NCBI GenBank assembly: GCA_913778205.1
Contig: CAJYUW010000024.1
Span: forward strand, 124,001-188,000
From: an uncultured Curtobacterium sp.
Lineage (GTDB): Bacteria; Actinomycetota; Actinomycetes; Actinomycetales; Microbacteriaceae
Length of the DNA stretch: 64,000 bases
Direction of reading: 5' to 3'
Below the pieces are notes generated by a model. It ran no database searches. It was not told where the DNA came from and worked only from the letters and a program-made list of their open reading frames with translations. Within the stretch, counting starts at the first letter, position 1, and the number at the start of each line of letters is the position of its first letter. Made by a program: the position numbers and the translations under genes. Shown here in pieces: positions 9,454 to 17,747 of the stretch.

Positions 9454-10479
9454 ATGCCGATCATGGGCGACGGCGCACCAACCGCCGGCGGCAAGCCGGC
9501 GACGATCTACGACGTCGCCTCGCGCGCCGGCGTCTCGAAGTCACTGGTCTCGCTCGTCCTGCAACGCTCCCCCCGGGTCAGCGACCAGCGCCGCGCCGCC
9601 GTGCTGCAGGCGATCCAGGAGCTCGACTACCGCCCCTCCACCGCGGCCGTCGCCCTTGCCGGGACGCGCACGCGGACGATCGGCGTCGTCCTCGACGACT
9701 TCCGGAACCAGTGGTTCGTCGACCTCCTCACCGGACTCCGCGAATCGCTGCAGGACCAGGGGCACCGGCTCGTGGTCGCGGACCGCTTCCTCAACACCGG
9801 GCTCGACGCCTCCCCCGTGGAGGGCTTCCTCTCGATGCGCGTCGAGGGCATCGTGATCGCGGGCGAACCGGACACGGACCTCGCGGTCCCGGCCTCGATG
9901 CCCCTCGTCATCGCCGGCGGTCGCGTCGCGATCCCGCGTGCGGACACGGTCGCCAACGACGACCGCACCGGCGGCGCGATCGCCGCGGAGCACCTCCTCG
10001 GGCTCGGCCACACGCGCATCGGCTTCGTCGGCGCGCGTTCCGCCGCCTCCGACGAACGCCGCACCGGCCTGGAGGCACGGGTCGCCTCCGCCGGCCCCGG
10101 CGCCTCCGTGGTCAGTGCGGTCCTCCCCGGTGAGCCCACCGAGGACGCCGGGGTGCGCGCCGTCGGGATGCTCCTCGACGCGCACCCGGACGTCACGGCG
10201 GTGTTCGCCGCGAACGACGTGATGGCGCTCGGCGCGCTCTCCGGCCTCGCCGACCGTGGTCTGCGGGTGCCGGAGGACGTGTCCGTCATCGGCTACGACG
10301 ACACGCCGGTCGCGGCCACCCGGTACGTGGGGCTGACGAGCATCGACGACCGGAGCGTGGAGATCGGCCGGGGAGCCGGTGAGCGGCTGCTCGCACGGAT
10401 CGCGGACCCGGGCGCCCCGGCACGGGAGATCCTCGTCGAGCCGCGGCTCGTCGCGCGGCGGACGACCGCACGGCGCTGA
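9454..10479 (+). CDS. LacI-family transcriptional regulator
   Basis: About 341 residues: an N-terminal LacI DNA-binding domain (ATIYDVASRAGVSKSLVSLV, then DYRPSTAAVALAG hinge) and a periplasmic-binding-protein-like sensor ending with the usual VPEDVSVIGYDD and TSID segments. AGGAGG at 9445-9450 lies only three bases from the ATG at 9454 and twelve from the in-frame ATG at 9463, so either start is possible. It converges on the BCCT transporter; no obvious catabolic target is adjacent, so the regulated pathway is unknown. Confidence 0.9.
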   Translation: MPIMGDGAPTAGGKPATIYDVASRAGVSKSLVSLVLQRSPRVSDQRRAAVLQAIQELDYRPSTAAVALAGTRTRTIGVVLDDFRNQWFVDLLTGLRESLQDQGHRLVVADRFLNTGLDASPVEGFLSMRVEGIVIAGEPDTDLAVPASMPLVIAGGRVAIPRADTVANDDRTGGAIAAEHLLGLGHTRIGFVGARSAASDERRTGLEARVASAGPGASVVSAVLPGEPTEDAGVRAVGMLLDAHPDVTAVFAANDVMALGALSGLADRGLRVPEDVSVIGYDDTPVAATRYVGLTSIDDRSVEIGRGAGERLLARIADPGAPAREILVEPRLVARRTTARR

Positions 10480-10588
10480 GGCCGGTCGGCGCCCGTTCCG
10501 TGCACAGGGCTGCGGCCGTTCCGTGCACGGTGTCGAGCCCGCGCGGCACCGCCGGCACGCGTGCGGCGTCAGGTTCGCGGCGTGCGAT

Positions 10589-10625
10589 CCGCGGCGGGAG
10601 GGCACGGTGTGCCCGCCCGCCGCGG
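10589..10625. terminator. Terminator hairpin between convergent genes
   Basis: Two 17-base arms (10589-10605 and 10609-10625) with one mismatch and a three-base loop, rich in G and C, located between the convergent LacI and BCCT genes. It should serve both. Confidence 0.7.
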
Positions 10626-10631
10626 TGGCCG

Positions 10632-12479
10632 TCAGCGGTCGGCGGCCTGGTGCTCGTCGCGGGACCCCGCGTCGTCGAGCCGCGGGTCGAGCGCCGGGTC
10701 CGGCGAGACGTCGGCGGCGCGAACCGGCGGGTCCGGCTCCACGGCGACCTCGGGCCGGGCAGTGCCCCTGGCCGGTCGCAGCCGTCGCGCGATCACCTGC
10801 AACGGCCGACCGAGCCCGGTGCGGACGCCGCGCTCCGCGGGCGCCTCGACCTCGAGTCCGTAGTACTCGCCGACCCGTTCCAGGAGCAGCGCGCGCTCGG
10901 CGCGGTCGTACGCCCGGCGCTCCCGGGTGAAGGCGATGACGGTCGACCAGCACGTCAGCAGGAGCACGATGCTGAACGGGAGCGCCGTCGTGATCGCCGC
11001 GGTCTTCAGCGCGTTGAGCCCGCCGGTGAGCAGCAGTGCGACGGCCAGCAGTGCCGAGACACCGGCGAAGAAGACCCGGAGCCAGTTCTTCGGCTCGATG
11101 TCCCCACCGGAGGCGATCATCGCCATCACGAGCGATCCGGAATCGGACGACGTGACGAAGAAGACGCCGATGAGCAGGATCGCGCCGAACGTCAGCACGG
11201 TCCCGGCCGGCAGGTCGCCGAGGAGGGTGAAGAGCGAGCCCTCGACGTCGACCGAGCCGTCCGTGCCGACCAACCCGCCGCCGTTCACCTGCCGGTGGAT
11301 CGCCGCCCCGCCGAGCACCGCGAACCAGAGCATCGTCAGCGCGGTCGGGACGAGCAGCACGCCGAACACGAACTGCCGGACGGTCCGCCCCTTCGAGATG
11401 CGGGCGATGAAGATGCCGACGAACGGCGCCCAGGACATCCACCAGCCCCAGTAGAACGTCGTCCACGCCGCCTGCCAGGCCTCGCCCGCGGCGCCCTGCT
11501 GCGCACTGACGGTGAAGGACAGTCCGACGAGGTCCTGCAGGTACGCGCCGATCGACTGGACGAAGTCGCGGAGCAGGTACTGGGTGGGTCCGACGACGAG
11601 GATGAACAGCAGCAGTGCGGCGGCGAGGATCAGGTTGAAGTTCGAGAGGATCTTCATGCCCTTGGTCACGCCGGTGACCAGCGAGACGACCGTGAGGGCG
11701 GTGATCACCGCGATGATGGCGATCTGGCTGACCGTGCTGCTCTCCGCGATGCCCGCGCTCTCCAGCCCGGCGCCGATCTGGATCACGCCGAGGCCGAGCG
11801 AGGTCGCGACGCCGAACAGCGTCCCGATGAGCGCGATCACGTCGATCGTGTTGCCCCAACCGCCCTCGACCCGCCGGCCGAGCAGGGGCTCGAGCGCCCA
11901 GCGGATCGACACCGGACGGCCGCGGCGGTGGATCGCGTACGCGAGCGCGAGGCCGAGGACGACGTAGATCGCCCAGGCGTGCAGGCCCCAGTGCAGGAAG
12001 GTCTGAGTCATGGCCTGCTGCGCGAGCGACGCCTCGTCGCCGGTGACGCCGGGGCGCGGGTCTGCGAAGTGGCTCAGCGGCTCGGAGACGCCGTAGAAGA
12101 CGAGGCCGATCCCCATGCCGGCGGCGAACAGCAGCGCGAACCAGGAACCGGTCGAGAACTCGGGCTCGTCCTGGTCCTTGCCGAGCTTGATGTCGCCGAA
12201 CCTGCTGAAGCCGACGAAGATCGAGAACGCGACGAAGAACGCGGCGATGAGGACGTAGTACCAGCTGAAGTTCGCGACGATGCCGGCCTGGAGGGCGGTG
12301 AACGCGCTCTCCGCGGAGGACGGGGCGACGAGGGTCCACACCACGAACCCGAGGACGATCACCGCCGCGGGCCAGAACACCCACCGCTTCAGTCGTGGGG
12401 TCGTGGTGACCGGGGCGCCGAGCGCGTCGCCGTCCGCGGTCACCGGGGGTGCGGATCGTGATGGTGCCATGCCGTCCAT
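10632..12479 (-). CDS. BCCT-family choline/betaine-type transporter
   Basis: A 615-residue transporter with twelve predicted membrane helices. The family signature is clear: the Trp-rich segment WTTFYWGWWMSWAPFVGIFI in helix 8 and the GMGIGLVFYGVSEP segment. Such carriers take up glycine betaine, choline or carnitine driven by sodium or protons. The C-terminal tail of about 80 residues is charged and could sense osmotic state, as in BetP. Start is ATG at 12479 or the in-frame ATG at 12470. The substrate cannot be read from the sequence. Confidence 0.92.
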   Translation of the reverse strand: MDGMAPSRSAPPVTADGDALGAPVTTTPRLKRWVFWPAAVIVLGFVVWTLVAPSSAESAFTALQAGIVANFSWYYVLIAAFFVAFSIFVGFSRFGDIKLGKDQDEPEFSTGSWFALLFAAGMGIGLVFYGVSEPLSHFADPRPGVTGDEASLAQQAMTQTFLHWGLHAWAIYVVLGLALAYAIHRRGRPVSIRWALEPLLGRRVEGGWGNTIDVIALIGTLFGVATSLGLGVIQIGAGLESAGIAESSTVSQIAIIAVITALTVVSLVTGVTKGMKILSNFNLILAAALLLFILVVGPTQYLLRDFVQSIGAYLQDLVGLSFTVSAQQGAAGEAWQAAWTTFYWGWWMSWAPFVGIFIARISKGRTVRQFVFGVLLVPTALTMLWFAVLGGAAIHRQVNGGGLVGTDGSVDVEGSLFTLLGDLPAGTVLTFGAILLIGVFFVTSSDSGSLVMAMIASGGDIEPKNWLRVFFAGVSALLAVALLLTGGLNALKTAAITTALPFSIVLLLTCWSTVIAFTRERRAYDRAERALLLERVGEYYGLEVEAPAERGVRTGLGRPLQVIARRLRPARGTARPEVAVEPDPPVRAADVSPDPALDPRLDDAGSRDEHQAADR

Positions 12480-12490
12480 GGTGCCCGGTT

Positions 12491-12510
12491 CCCTGAGCTT
12501 CCGCTCAGGG
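12491..12510. terminator. 8-bp perfect stem-loop
   Basis: CCCTGAGC-TTCC-GCTCAGGG lies after the methyltransferase stop and 12 bases before the BCCT start on the same strand. It may be a weak terminator of the upstream gene or an operator for the transporter; the sequence does not decide. Confidence 0.45.
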
Positions 12511-12544
12511 ACTCGGTCGAGGGACCCGGCCCACTGGCCCCCGG

Positions 12545-13189
12545 TCAGCGGGCCCGGTCCGCGGCGTGCTGCACGATCCAGCTGTGCATGACGATCGCTG
12601 CCGCCGCCGAGGCGTTGATGCTGCGGGTCGACCCGTACTGCGTGATCTCGAGGTGCGTGTCCGCTCCGGCGACCGCCTCGTCCGTGAGTCCGGGCCCCTC
12701 CTGCCCGAACAGGAACACGCAGCGCTCCGGGATCGCCGCTGTCTCGATGCGTTCGGCACCCTCGGTGTTGTCGATCGCGACGACGGGGCGCCGCTCGGCG
12801 TGCATCGCCACGAGGAACGCCGCCACGTCGGGGTGGTACCGCACGTGCTGGTAGCGGTCGGTGACCATCGCGCCGCGCTTGTTCCAGCGCCGACGGCCGA
12901 TGACGTGCACCGTGCCGGCCAGGAAGGCGTTGGCGCTCCGGACGATCGACCCGATGTTGAGGTCGTGCTGCCAGTTCTCGATCGCCACGTCGAACGCGTG
13001 CCGCCGTGTGTCGAGCTCCGCGACGATCGCCGCCATCGACCAGTACCGGTAGCGGTCGACGACGTTGCGGGAGTCGCCGTTCGCGAGCAGCTCGGGGTCG
13101 AGCCGGGGGTCGTCCGGCCACGGTTCGGGGTGCGGGCCGACGCCGTTCGTCGTGCGCTCGTGGCTGGGCTCGGGCGAGGCGTCGGTCAC
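12545..13189 (-). CDS. SpoU/TrmH-family rRNA or tRNA 2'-O-methyltransferase
   Basis: A 214-residue SPOUT enzyme. The three family motifs are present: NIGSIVRSANAF (motif 1), FLFGQEGPGL (motif 2) and STRSINASAAAAIVM (motif 3, the knot that binds S-adenosylmethionine). Target RNA is not deducible. GTG start at 13189 has GGAGGAC in front and also TAGTCT seven bases upstream, whose first three bases are the stop codon of the preceding TetR gene; it may be both read through and separately transcribed. Confidence 0.9.
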   Translation of the reverse strand: MTDASPEPSHERTTNGVGPHPEPWPDDPRLDPELLANGDSRNVVDRYRYWSMAAIVAELDTRRHAFDVAIENWQHDLNIGSIVRSANAFLAGTVHVIGRRRWNKRGAMVTDRYQHVRYHPDVAAFLVAMHAERRPVVAIDNTEGAERIETAAIPERCVFLFGQEGPGLTDEAVAGADTHLEITQYGSTRSINASAAAAIVMHSWIVQHAADRAR

Positions 13190-13199
13190 GTCCTCCAGA

Positions 13200-13964
13200 C
13201 TAGGACGCCCGCTGGCCCGCGACCCGCGCCTCGATGCCGGCGAGCAACACGTCGACGCCGAGCGTGAAGCGCTCGTCGTACGAGTGCGCGCCGAGGATCT
13301 CCCCGACGAGCGCGTGCCGCTCCGGTCGCCCGGCCTCGGACGGGCCCCGGCCGACGAGGACGCCCACGTGCCCGACCACGAAGTCGTACACGACGAAGAA
13401 CGCGTACATCGCCTCCCGGTCGGACAGGCCGGCCTCCTGCAGCGCGGCGACGACGGTCCGGACGACGCCGTCCGACTCGGTCGAGGCCAGTGGCGCGTGC
13501 TGGCTGTGCGACTCGAGGACGAGCGGGTGCGTGGTCATGAGGTCGCGGAAGGTGCACGCGAAGACCCGGACGACCTCCCGCCAGTCGGACGGCCAGACGA
13601 ACGTGGACGCGAACTCGTCGACGGTGCGGCGCACGAGCTCGGCGTGCAGGTCCTCGAGCCCGCCGATCGTCCGGTGCACGGTCATCGGGGCGACGCCGAG
13701 CGCGGCGCCGAGGGCACGGAACGAGAGCCGGTCGAGCCCCTCCTCGTTGGCGATCCGCGTCGCCGCGTCGATCACCTGCTCACGCGAGAGCACGTTCGGG
13801 CGGCCCCGGCGTCGACGCGGCACCGCACCGACCCCTCCCGGATCGACGGAGCCGGTGGCGTCGACGGCACCGCCGGAGTCGGTGGCGTCGACGGCACTGC
13901 CGGAGGCGGGGACCCCCTCCGCGGATCGGGGCGCGGCGGTGTGGGCGTCGGGATCGGCGAGCAC
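13200..13964 (-). CDS. TetR/AcrR-family regulator
   Basis: A 254-residue regulator. After a 45-residue low-complexity lead with short repeats (VDATDSGGAVDATGSVD) comes RRRRGRPNVLSREQVIDAA and the helix-turn-helix LSFRALGAALGVAPMTVHR, then a TetR C-terminal-like domain. I place the start at GTG 13964 because AAGGAGT (13971-13977) sits seven bases upstream and the palindromic operator lies just beyond. A longer frame to 14144 would run through that operator and the neighbouring promoter and is unlikely. Confidence 0.85.
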   Translation of the reverse strand: MLADPDAHTAAPRSAEGVPASGSAVDATDSGGAVDATGSVDPGGVGAVPRRRRGRPNVLSREQVIDAATRIANEEGLDRLSFRALGAALGVAPMTVHRTIGGLEDLHAELVRRTVDEFASTFVWPSDWREVVRVFACTFRDLMTTHPLVLESHSQHAPLASTESDGVVRTVVAALQEAGLSDREAMYAFFVVYDFVVGHVGVLVGRGPSEAGRPERHALVGEILGAHSYDERFTLGVDVLLAGIEARVAGQRAS

Positions 13965-13979
13965 GGCGGGACTCCTTGA

Positions 13980-13997
13980 TTCGGTACGTGTACCGAA
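13980..13997. promoter_or_regulatory. 18-bp palindromic operator of the TetR gene
   Basis: TTCGGTAC-GT-GTACCGAA is a perfect inverted repeat immediately upstream of the TetR ribosome binding site, the expected place and form for autoregulation. A further half-like element (ATACCGAG) follows near 14010. Confidence 0.7.
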
Positions 13998-14137
13998 AAG
14001 CCTACGGCAATACCGAGCAGCGTTCGGTGCGGTGACCACCCGGCGACCGACGGCGGCGCGCTCGTGGCGATCCGCGCCTCCCGGCGGGCTCGCGGACCGC
14101 ACCCTTCGCGACCGGCCGCGCGCACTAGGGTGAGGCC

Positions 14138-14935
14138 ATGGCAACCCGCGACGAGGTCGAGTGCTGGCTGACGGACATGGACGGCGTGCTGGTGCACGAG
14201 AACCAGGCCCTGCCCGGGGCGCCGGAGCTCATCCAGCAGTGGCTCGACGAGGGCACCGAGTTCCTCGTGCTGACGAACAACTCGATCTTCACCCCGCGCG
14301 ACCTCAGCGCCCGGCTCCGCAGCTCCGGGCTGCACGTCCCGGAGGAACGGATCTGGACGAGCGCGCTCGCGACGGCCGACTTCTGCCGGTCGCAGATGCC
14401 CGGCGGCTCCGCGTTCGTGATCGGCGAGGCCGGCATGACCACGGCCCTGCACGAGGCGGGCTTCATCATGACCGAGACGGCACCCGACTACGTGGTCGTC
14501 GGCGAGACCCGGAACTACTCGTTCGAGGCGATCACGAAGGCCGTGCGGCTGATCCGCGACGGAGCCCGGTTCATCGTCACCAACCCGGACGCGACCGGAC
14601 CGTCGGCGGAGGGCGTCCTCCCCGCCACGGGGGCGATCGCGGCGATGATCGAGAAGGCCACCGGCAAGCACCCCTACGTGGTCGGCAAGCCGAACCCGAT
14701 GATGTTCCGGTCCGCGATGAACCGCATCGGGGCGCACTCCGAGAACACCGGGATGATCGGCGACCGGATGGACACCGACGTCCAGGCCGGCATCGAGGCC
14801 GGCCTGCACACCGTGCTCGTCCTGACCGGCATCAGCGACCAGGCCGAGATCGACCGGTACCCGTTCCGGCCGAGCGAGGTCATCGCCGGCGTGCACGAGC
14901 TCGTGCGCACCGAGCCCTTCGAAGTCGAGATGTAG
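14138..14935 (+). CDS. HAD-IIA family phosphatase (NagD-like)
   Basis: A 265-residue cytosolic sugar- or nucleotide-phosphatase. Motif I is WLTDMDGVLV (nucleophile Asp13), motif II LVLTNNS, motif III around GKPNPMMF and motif IV MIGDRMDTDVQAG, with the large IIA cap between II and III. Length is typical. TAGGGT ends six bases before the ATG, suggesting a leaderless transcript. The next gene starts seven bases after the stop, so the two are probably co-transcribed. Confidence 0.92.
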   Translation: MATRDEVECWLTDMDGVLVHENQALPGAPELIQQWLDEGTEFLVLTNNSIFTPRDLSARLRSSGLHVPEERIWTSALATADFCRSQMPGGSAFVIGEAGMTTALHEAGFIMTETAPDYVVVGETRNYSFEAITKAVRLIRDGARFIVTNPDATGPSAEGVLPATGAIAAMIEKATGKHPYVVGKPNPMMFRSAMNRIGAHSENTGMIGDRMDTDVQAGIEAGLHTVLVLTGISDQAEIDRYPFRPSEVIAGVHELVRTEPFEVEM

Positions 14936-14942
14936 CGGCGCG

Positions 14943-15740
14943 GTGCGCTGGGACCCGGACCGCTACGCCGCCTTCGCGGACGACCGCGCTCGCCCCTTCC
15001 ACGACCTGGTCGCGCAGGTCGCCTGGTCGGCACGGGACGGCCGGGAGGCACCGCGTCGCGTCGTCGACCTCGGTTGCGGCCCCGGGGTCCTCACCGCCAC
15101 CCTCGCGACCCGGTGGCCCGGTGCGGAGGTCGTCGGCGTCGACAGCTCCGCCGAGATGCTCGCGTCCGCGCCGTCCGACGTCCCCGGGGTGTCGTTCCGG
15201 CTCGGCGCGATCGAGGACTGGGTGCCCGGTCCGACGGACGACGTGGTCGTGACGAACGCGGCGCTGCAGTGGGTGCCGACGCACGTCGAGCTGCTGCCCG
15301 GGTGGTTCGCGGCGATGCCGTCCGGGGGCTGGTTCGCGATGCAGGTGCCCGGCAACTTCGACGCGCCGTCGCACGCGCTCATGCGGGCGGTGGCCACGGA
15401 CGGGCCGTGGGCGGGCGCGCTCGACGGGGTCCTGCGCGCCGACCCCGTGCTCGACCCGGCCGGCTACCTGGGCCTGATGCTCGACGCCGGGCTCGAGGCC
15501 CGCGCCTGGGAGACCACGTACGCGCAGCTCCTGGACGGCGCGGACCCGGTGCTCGCGTGGGTCCGTGGCACCGGGCTGCGTCCGGTGGTCGCCGCGCTCG
15601 ACGCCGCCGACCCGTCCGGAGCGCTGACCGCGGCGTTCACGGAGCGCTACGCCGGAGCGCTGCGCGAGGCCTACCCGGCCGGGCCGCACGGGACCGTCTT
15701 CCCGTTCCGCCGGGTCTTCGCCGTCGGCCGCAAGCCCTGA
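14943..15740 (+). CDS. tam: Trans-aconitate 2-methyltransferase-type SAM enzyme
   Basis: A 265-residue class I methyltransferase. It opens with RWDPDRYAAFADDRARPF, typical of Tam, followed by the SAM-binding motif VVDLGCGPGVLTATLA and VVGVDSSAEML. NAALQWVPTH matches the family's active-site segment, and the C-terminal RTV-like region ends with VFPFRRVFAVG. Tam detoxifies trans-aconitate, an inhibitor of the citrate cycle. GTG start at 14943, eight bases after the HAD stop. Assignment within methyltransferases is good but not certain. Confidence 0.82.
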   Translation: MRWDPDRYAAFADDRARPFHDLVAQVAWSARDGREAPRRVVDLGCGPGVLTATLATRWPGAEVVGVDSSAEMLASAPSDVPGVSFRLGAIEDWVPGPTDDVVVTNAALQWVPTHVELLPGWFAAMPSGGWFAMQVPGNFDAPSHALMRAVATDGPWAGALDGVLRADPVLDPAGYLGLMLDAGLEARAWETTYAQLLDGADPVLAWVRGTGLRPVVAALDAADPSGALTAAFTERYAGALREAYPAGPHGTVFPFRRVFAVGRKP

Positions 15741-15764
15741 CGGACCGCCGCCGGGCGGGTCCGG

Positions 15765-15781
15765 GCACCGACCGTCGGTGC
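15765..15781. terminator. Short hairpin between convergent genes
   Basis: GCACCGA-CCG-TCGGTGC, a perfect seven-base stem between the Tam and CPBP gene ends. A single hairpin word (15835-15845) also lies just inside the CPBP 3' end. Confidence 0.5.
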
Positions 15782-15825
15782 GCGCCAGCCGTCGCCGCGG
15801 GTCGTCGGCGCCGGCCGTCGCCTCG

Positions 15826-16704
15826 TCAGACCGCCTGGAGGCGCGACTCGCCACCGCGCACCACGTACGCCGCCATCGGGGGCACACCACGCCACCGGCG
15901 CCGGAGCCGTCGCGGGCGGTCGTCCCGCCACGCGACCATGCCACCGGCGACGATGCCGAACGCGAGGATCCCGAACGAGAACAGCCCGATCACGCCCGCG
16001 ACCAGGAGCGTCGGGCGGTCCGACAGGTCCGCGGTGGCGGAGAACCCGATCGACCCGAAGTCCCAGAACGCGTGCAGCAGGACCGGCGCGAGCAGCGACC
16101 CCGTGAGCCGACGGGCGACGTAGAGCGTGCTGCCGAACGACGTCGCGAACACGACCTGCACGAGCGTCGGCACGAGCCCGGCCCCGGCGAGGGCGTTGAG
16201 CAGGTGCAGCAGGCCGAACAACACACAGGAGACCGCCCACACCGCGAACTCGGGCAGTCGGCGTCGGAGGCCGACGAGCAGCACGCCCCGGGTCATCAGT
16301 TCCTCGAAGACCCCCACGAACAGCACGCCGACGGTCAGCAGGAGGAAGTACCGCACCGGCAGGGCGCCCCAGTCGACCAGCGGCAGCCGGACCAGGCACA
16401 CGAGCAGGATCCCGAACGGCGCGATCATGGTCCACCGCAGCGGCGAGCGGACGGGGTCGACGGTCGCGATCCGCCACCAGCCGAGCCCGGTGACCAGGAC
16501 GCCGAGCACCGCGACCGCGATGCCCTCGGGGACCACCAGGGACCGCACGACGCTGTCGACGGTCTGCCCGAGTGTCGGGTAGTCGTCGCTGGGACGGGCG
16601 CGCCACACGCTGACCGCCGCGAAGGCGACGAGCGGTGCGACACCGACCAGCAGCGACGGGGGAACCGGCCAGCGCCGTCTGCGGACCGGGGCTGCTGACG
16701 TCAC
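15826..16704 (-). CDS. CPBP-family intramembrane metalloprotease
   Basis: A 292-residue membrane protein with about eight helices and the three CPBP/Abi motifs: EELMTRG (Glu134-Glu135...Arg139), FGLLH (His167) and HAFWD (His211, Asp215; the last position is more often Asn or Asp in relatives). These residues bind zinc in Rce1-like enzymes. GTG start at 16704 is preceded by TACAAA at seven bases, a leaderless arrangement; this -10 overlaps that of the divergent regulator gene. Substrate unknown. Confidence 0.88.
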   Translation of the reverse strand: MTSAAPVRRRRWPVPPSLLVGVAPLVAFAAVSVWRARPSDDYPTLGQTVDSVVRSLVVPEGIAVAVLGVLVTGLGWWRIATVDPVRSPLRWTMIAPFGILLVCLVRLPLVDWGALPVRYFLLLTVGVLFVGVFEELMTRGVLLVGLRRRLPEFAVWAVSCVLFGLLHLLNALAGAGLVPTLVQVVFATSFGSTLYVARRLTGSLLAPVLLHAFWDFGSIGFSATADLSDRPTLLVAGVIGLFSFGILAFGIVAGGMVAWRDDRPRRLRRRWRGVPPMAAYVVRGGESRLQAV

Positions 16705-16711
16705 GCTTGCG

Positions 16712-16721
16712 TTTGTACCAT
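16712..16721. promoter_or_regulatory. Overlapping divergent -10 elements
   Basis: TACAAA on the minus strand (16717-16712) ends seven bases before the CPBP GTG, and TACCAT on the plus strand (16716-16721) ends six bases before the DtxR-family ATG. Only 23 bases separate the two start codons, and the palindrome TGACGTCA (16696-16703) overlaps the CPBP start. Confidence 0.6.
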
Positions 16722-16727
16722 TGGAGC

Positions 16728-17417
16728 ATGCGGCTTCCCTCCCTCAGCACCATGGCCGAGGACTACGTGAAGCTCATCTGGAAGGCGAGCGAGCGCGGCG
16801 GCGCCGGACTGGCCACGCGGGACATCGCTGCGGCGCTCAAGGTGTCGGCGTCGACCGTGTCCGGCAACCTGCGGAAGCTCGACCGCGACGGCCTGATCGA
16901 GCACACCCCGTACTACGGGGTCGTCCTCACCCCGCTCGGGCAGCAGGTCGCGGTGGCGATGGTCCGGCGACACCGGCTGATCGAGACGTTCCTCGTCCGG
17001 CGACTCGGCTACGGCTGGGACGAGGTCCACACCGAGGCCGAGGCGCTCGAGCACGCCGTGTCGGAGACCTTCCTCGACCGCGTCGACACCGACCTCGGGC
17101 ACCCGACCCACGACCCCCACGGCGACCCGATCCCGCGTGCGGACGGCACCGTGCCGGACTCCCCCGGCGCCCTGCTCGGGACGGTCGAGCCGGGGTCGTG
17201 CGGCACCGTCGACCGGGTGTCCGACGACGACCCGTCGCTCCTGCGCTACTTCGACGAGCTGGGCGTCGCGCTCGGCACCCACCTCCGGGTCGAGCAGGTC
17301 CGGGACTACGCGGGCGTCATCGCGGTCGCCCGCCGTTCGGCCGACGGGTCCGAGTCGCTCGTCGACCTGCCGGCCGCCGCCGCGACGGCCATCTGGCTCG
17401 CCCCGGACGACGACTGA
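16728..17417 (+). CDS. DtxR/MntR-family metal-dependent repressor
   Basis: A 229-residue regulator: winged helix (TRDIAAALKVSASTVSGNLRKL), the dimerisation/metal domain with RRHRLIETFLVRRLGYGWDEVHTEAEALEH containing the Glu and His ligands, and a C-terminal FeoA/SH3-like domain. This is the layout of DtxR, IdeR and actinobacterial MntR. A cation exchanger under a Mn2+ riboswitch lies 330 bases downstream on the other strand, which makes manganese the more likely effector; that is inference. Start chosen at ATG 16728 because of the -10 box six bases upstream. Confidence 0.88.
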   Translation: MRLPSLSTMAEDYVKLIWKASERGGAGLATRDIAAALKVSASTVSGNLRKLDRDGLIEHTPYYGVVLTPLGQQVAVAMVRRHRLIETFLVRRLGYGWDEVHTEAEALEHAVSETFLDRVDTDLGHPTHDPHGDPIPRADGTVPDSPGALLGTVEPGSCGTVDRVSDDDPSLLRYFDELGVALGTHLRVEQVRDYAGVIAVARRSADGSESLVDLPAAAATAIWLAPDDD

Positions 17418-17432
17418 CCGCGGCCCGGTCCT

Positions 17433-17514
17433 GGTCGCAGGACCTGCCGCTCACGTCCGCCGTGGTCGCACGACATGGCGCGTCGGCGCTCGCCACCCGA
17501 CACCTTCTGCGACC
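17433..17514. repeat. 82-bp imperfect palindromic element, copy 1
   Basis: Begins GGTCGCAGGACCTGCCGCTC and ends with the partial complement CCGACACCTTCTGCGACC. Its first 41 bases match copy 2 with two differences, and its total length is identical. Together with copy 2 and the hairpin between them it fills the non-coding stretch 17418-17747; I see no gene there. Confidence 0.8.
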
Positions 17515-17543
17515 GCGCGCCACGCCCCACGCGTGTGCCCACC

Positions 17544-17585
17544 GGACGGGAGGCACGGTGCCAGCCCGCACCGCGCCTCCCGTCC
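17544..17585. terminator. Hairpin of the GGGAGGC family (imperfect)
   Basis: Arms GGACGGGAGGC (17544-17554) and GCCTCCCGTCC (17575-17585) with a partly paired centre, between the DtxR gene and the convergent exchanger, and exactly between the two 82-bp elements. Confidence 0.65.
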
Positions 17586-17596
17586 GACACCGCTCC

Positions 17597-17678
17597 GGTC
17601 GCAGGACGTGCCGCTCACGTCCGCCGCGGTCGCACGAAGCGTCGCCCCACGGACCGCCGGCCGACACATCCTGAGACC
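17597..17678. repeat. 82-bp imperfect palindromic element, copy 2
   Basis: Begins GGTCGCAGGACGTGCCGCTC and ends CCGACACATCCTGAGACC, so the two ends are imperfect inverted repeats. Same length as copy 1, with conserved ends and a divergent centre-right part. REP- or MITE-like; no transposase is nearby. Confidence 0.8.
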
Positions 17679-17747
17679 AACCGCACCGCGCACCCGCACC
17701 GCATCGCACCGCAACCGAGGTCGCACGACGCCGCGCCGCGGCGAGCG

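Noticed and set aside
10500-12461. Plus-strand frame opposite the BCCT transporter
   Set aside because: Charged Arg/Asp/Glu shadow with no family, antisense to a clear twelve-helix transporter.
13965-14144. N-terminal extension of the TetR gene up to 14144
   Set aside because: It would translate through a perfect operator and the neighbouring promoter; the GTG at 13964 has a proper ribosome binding site.
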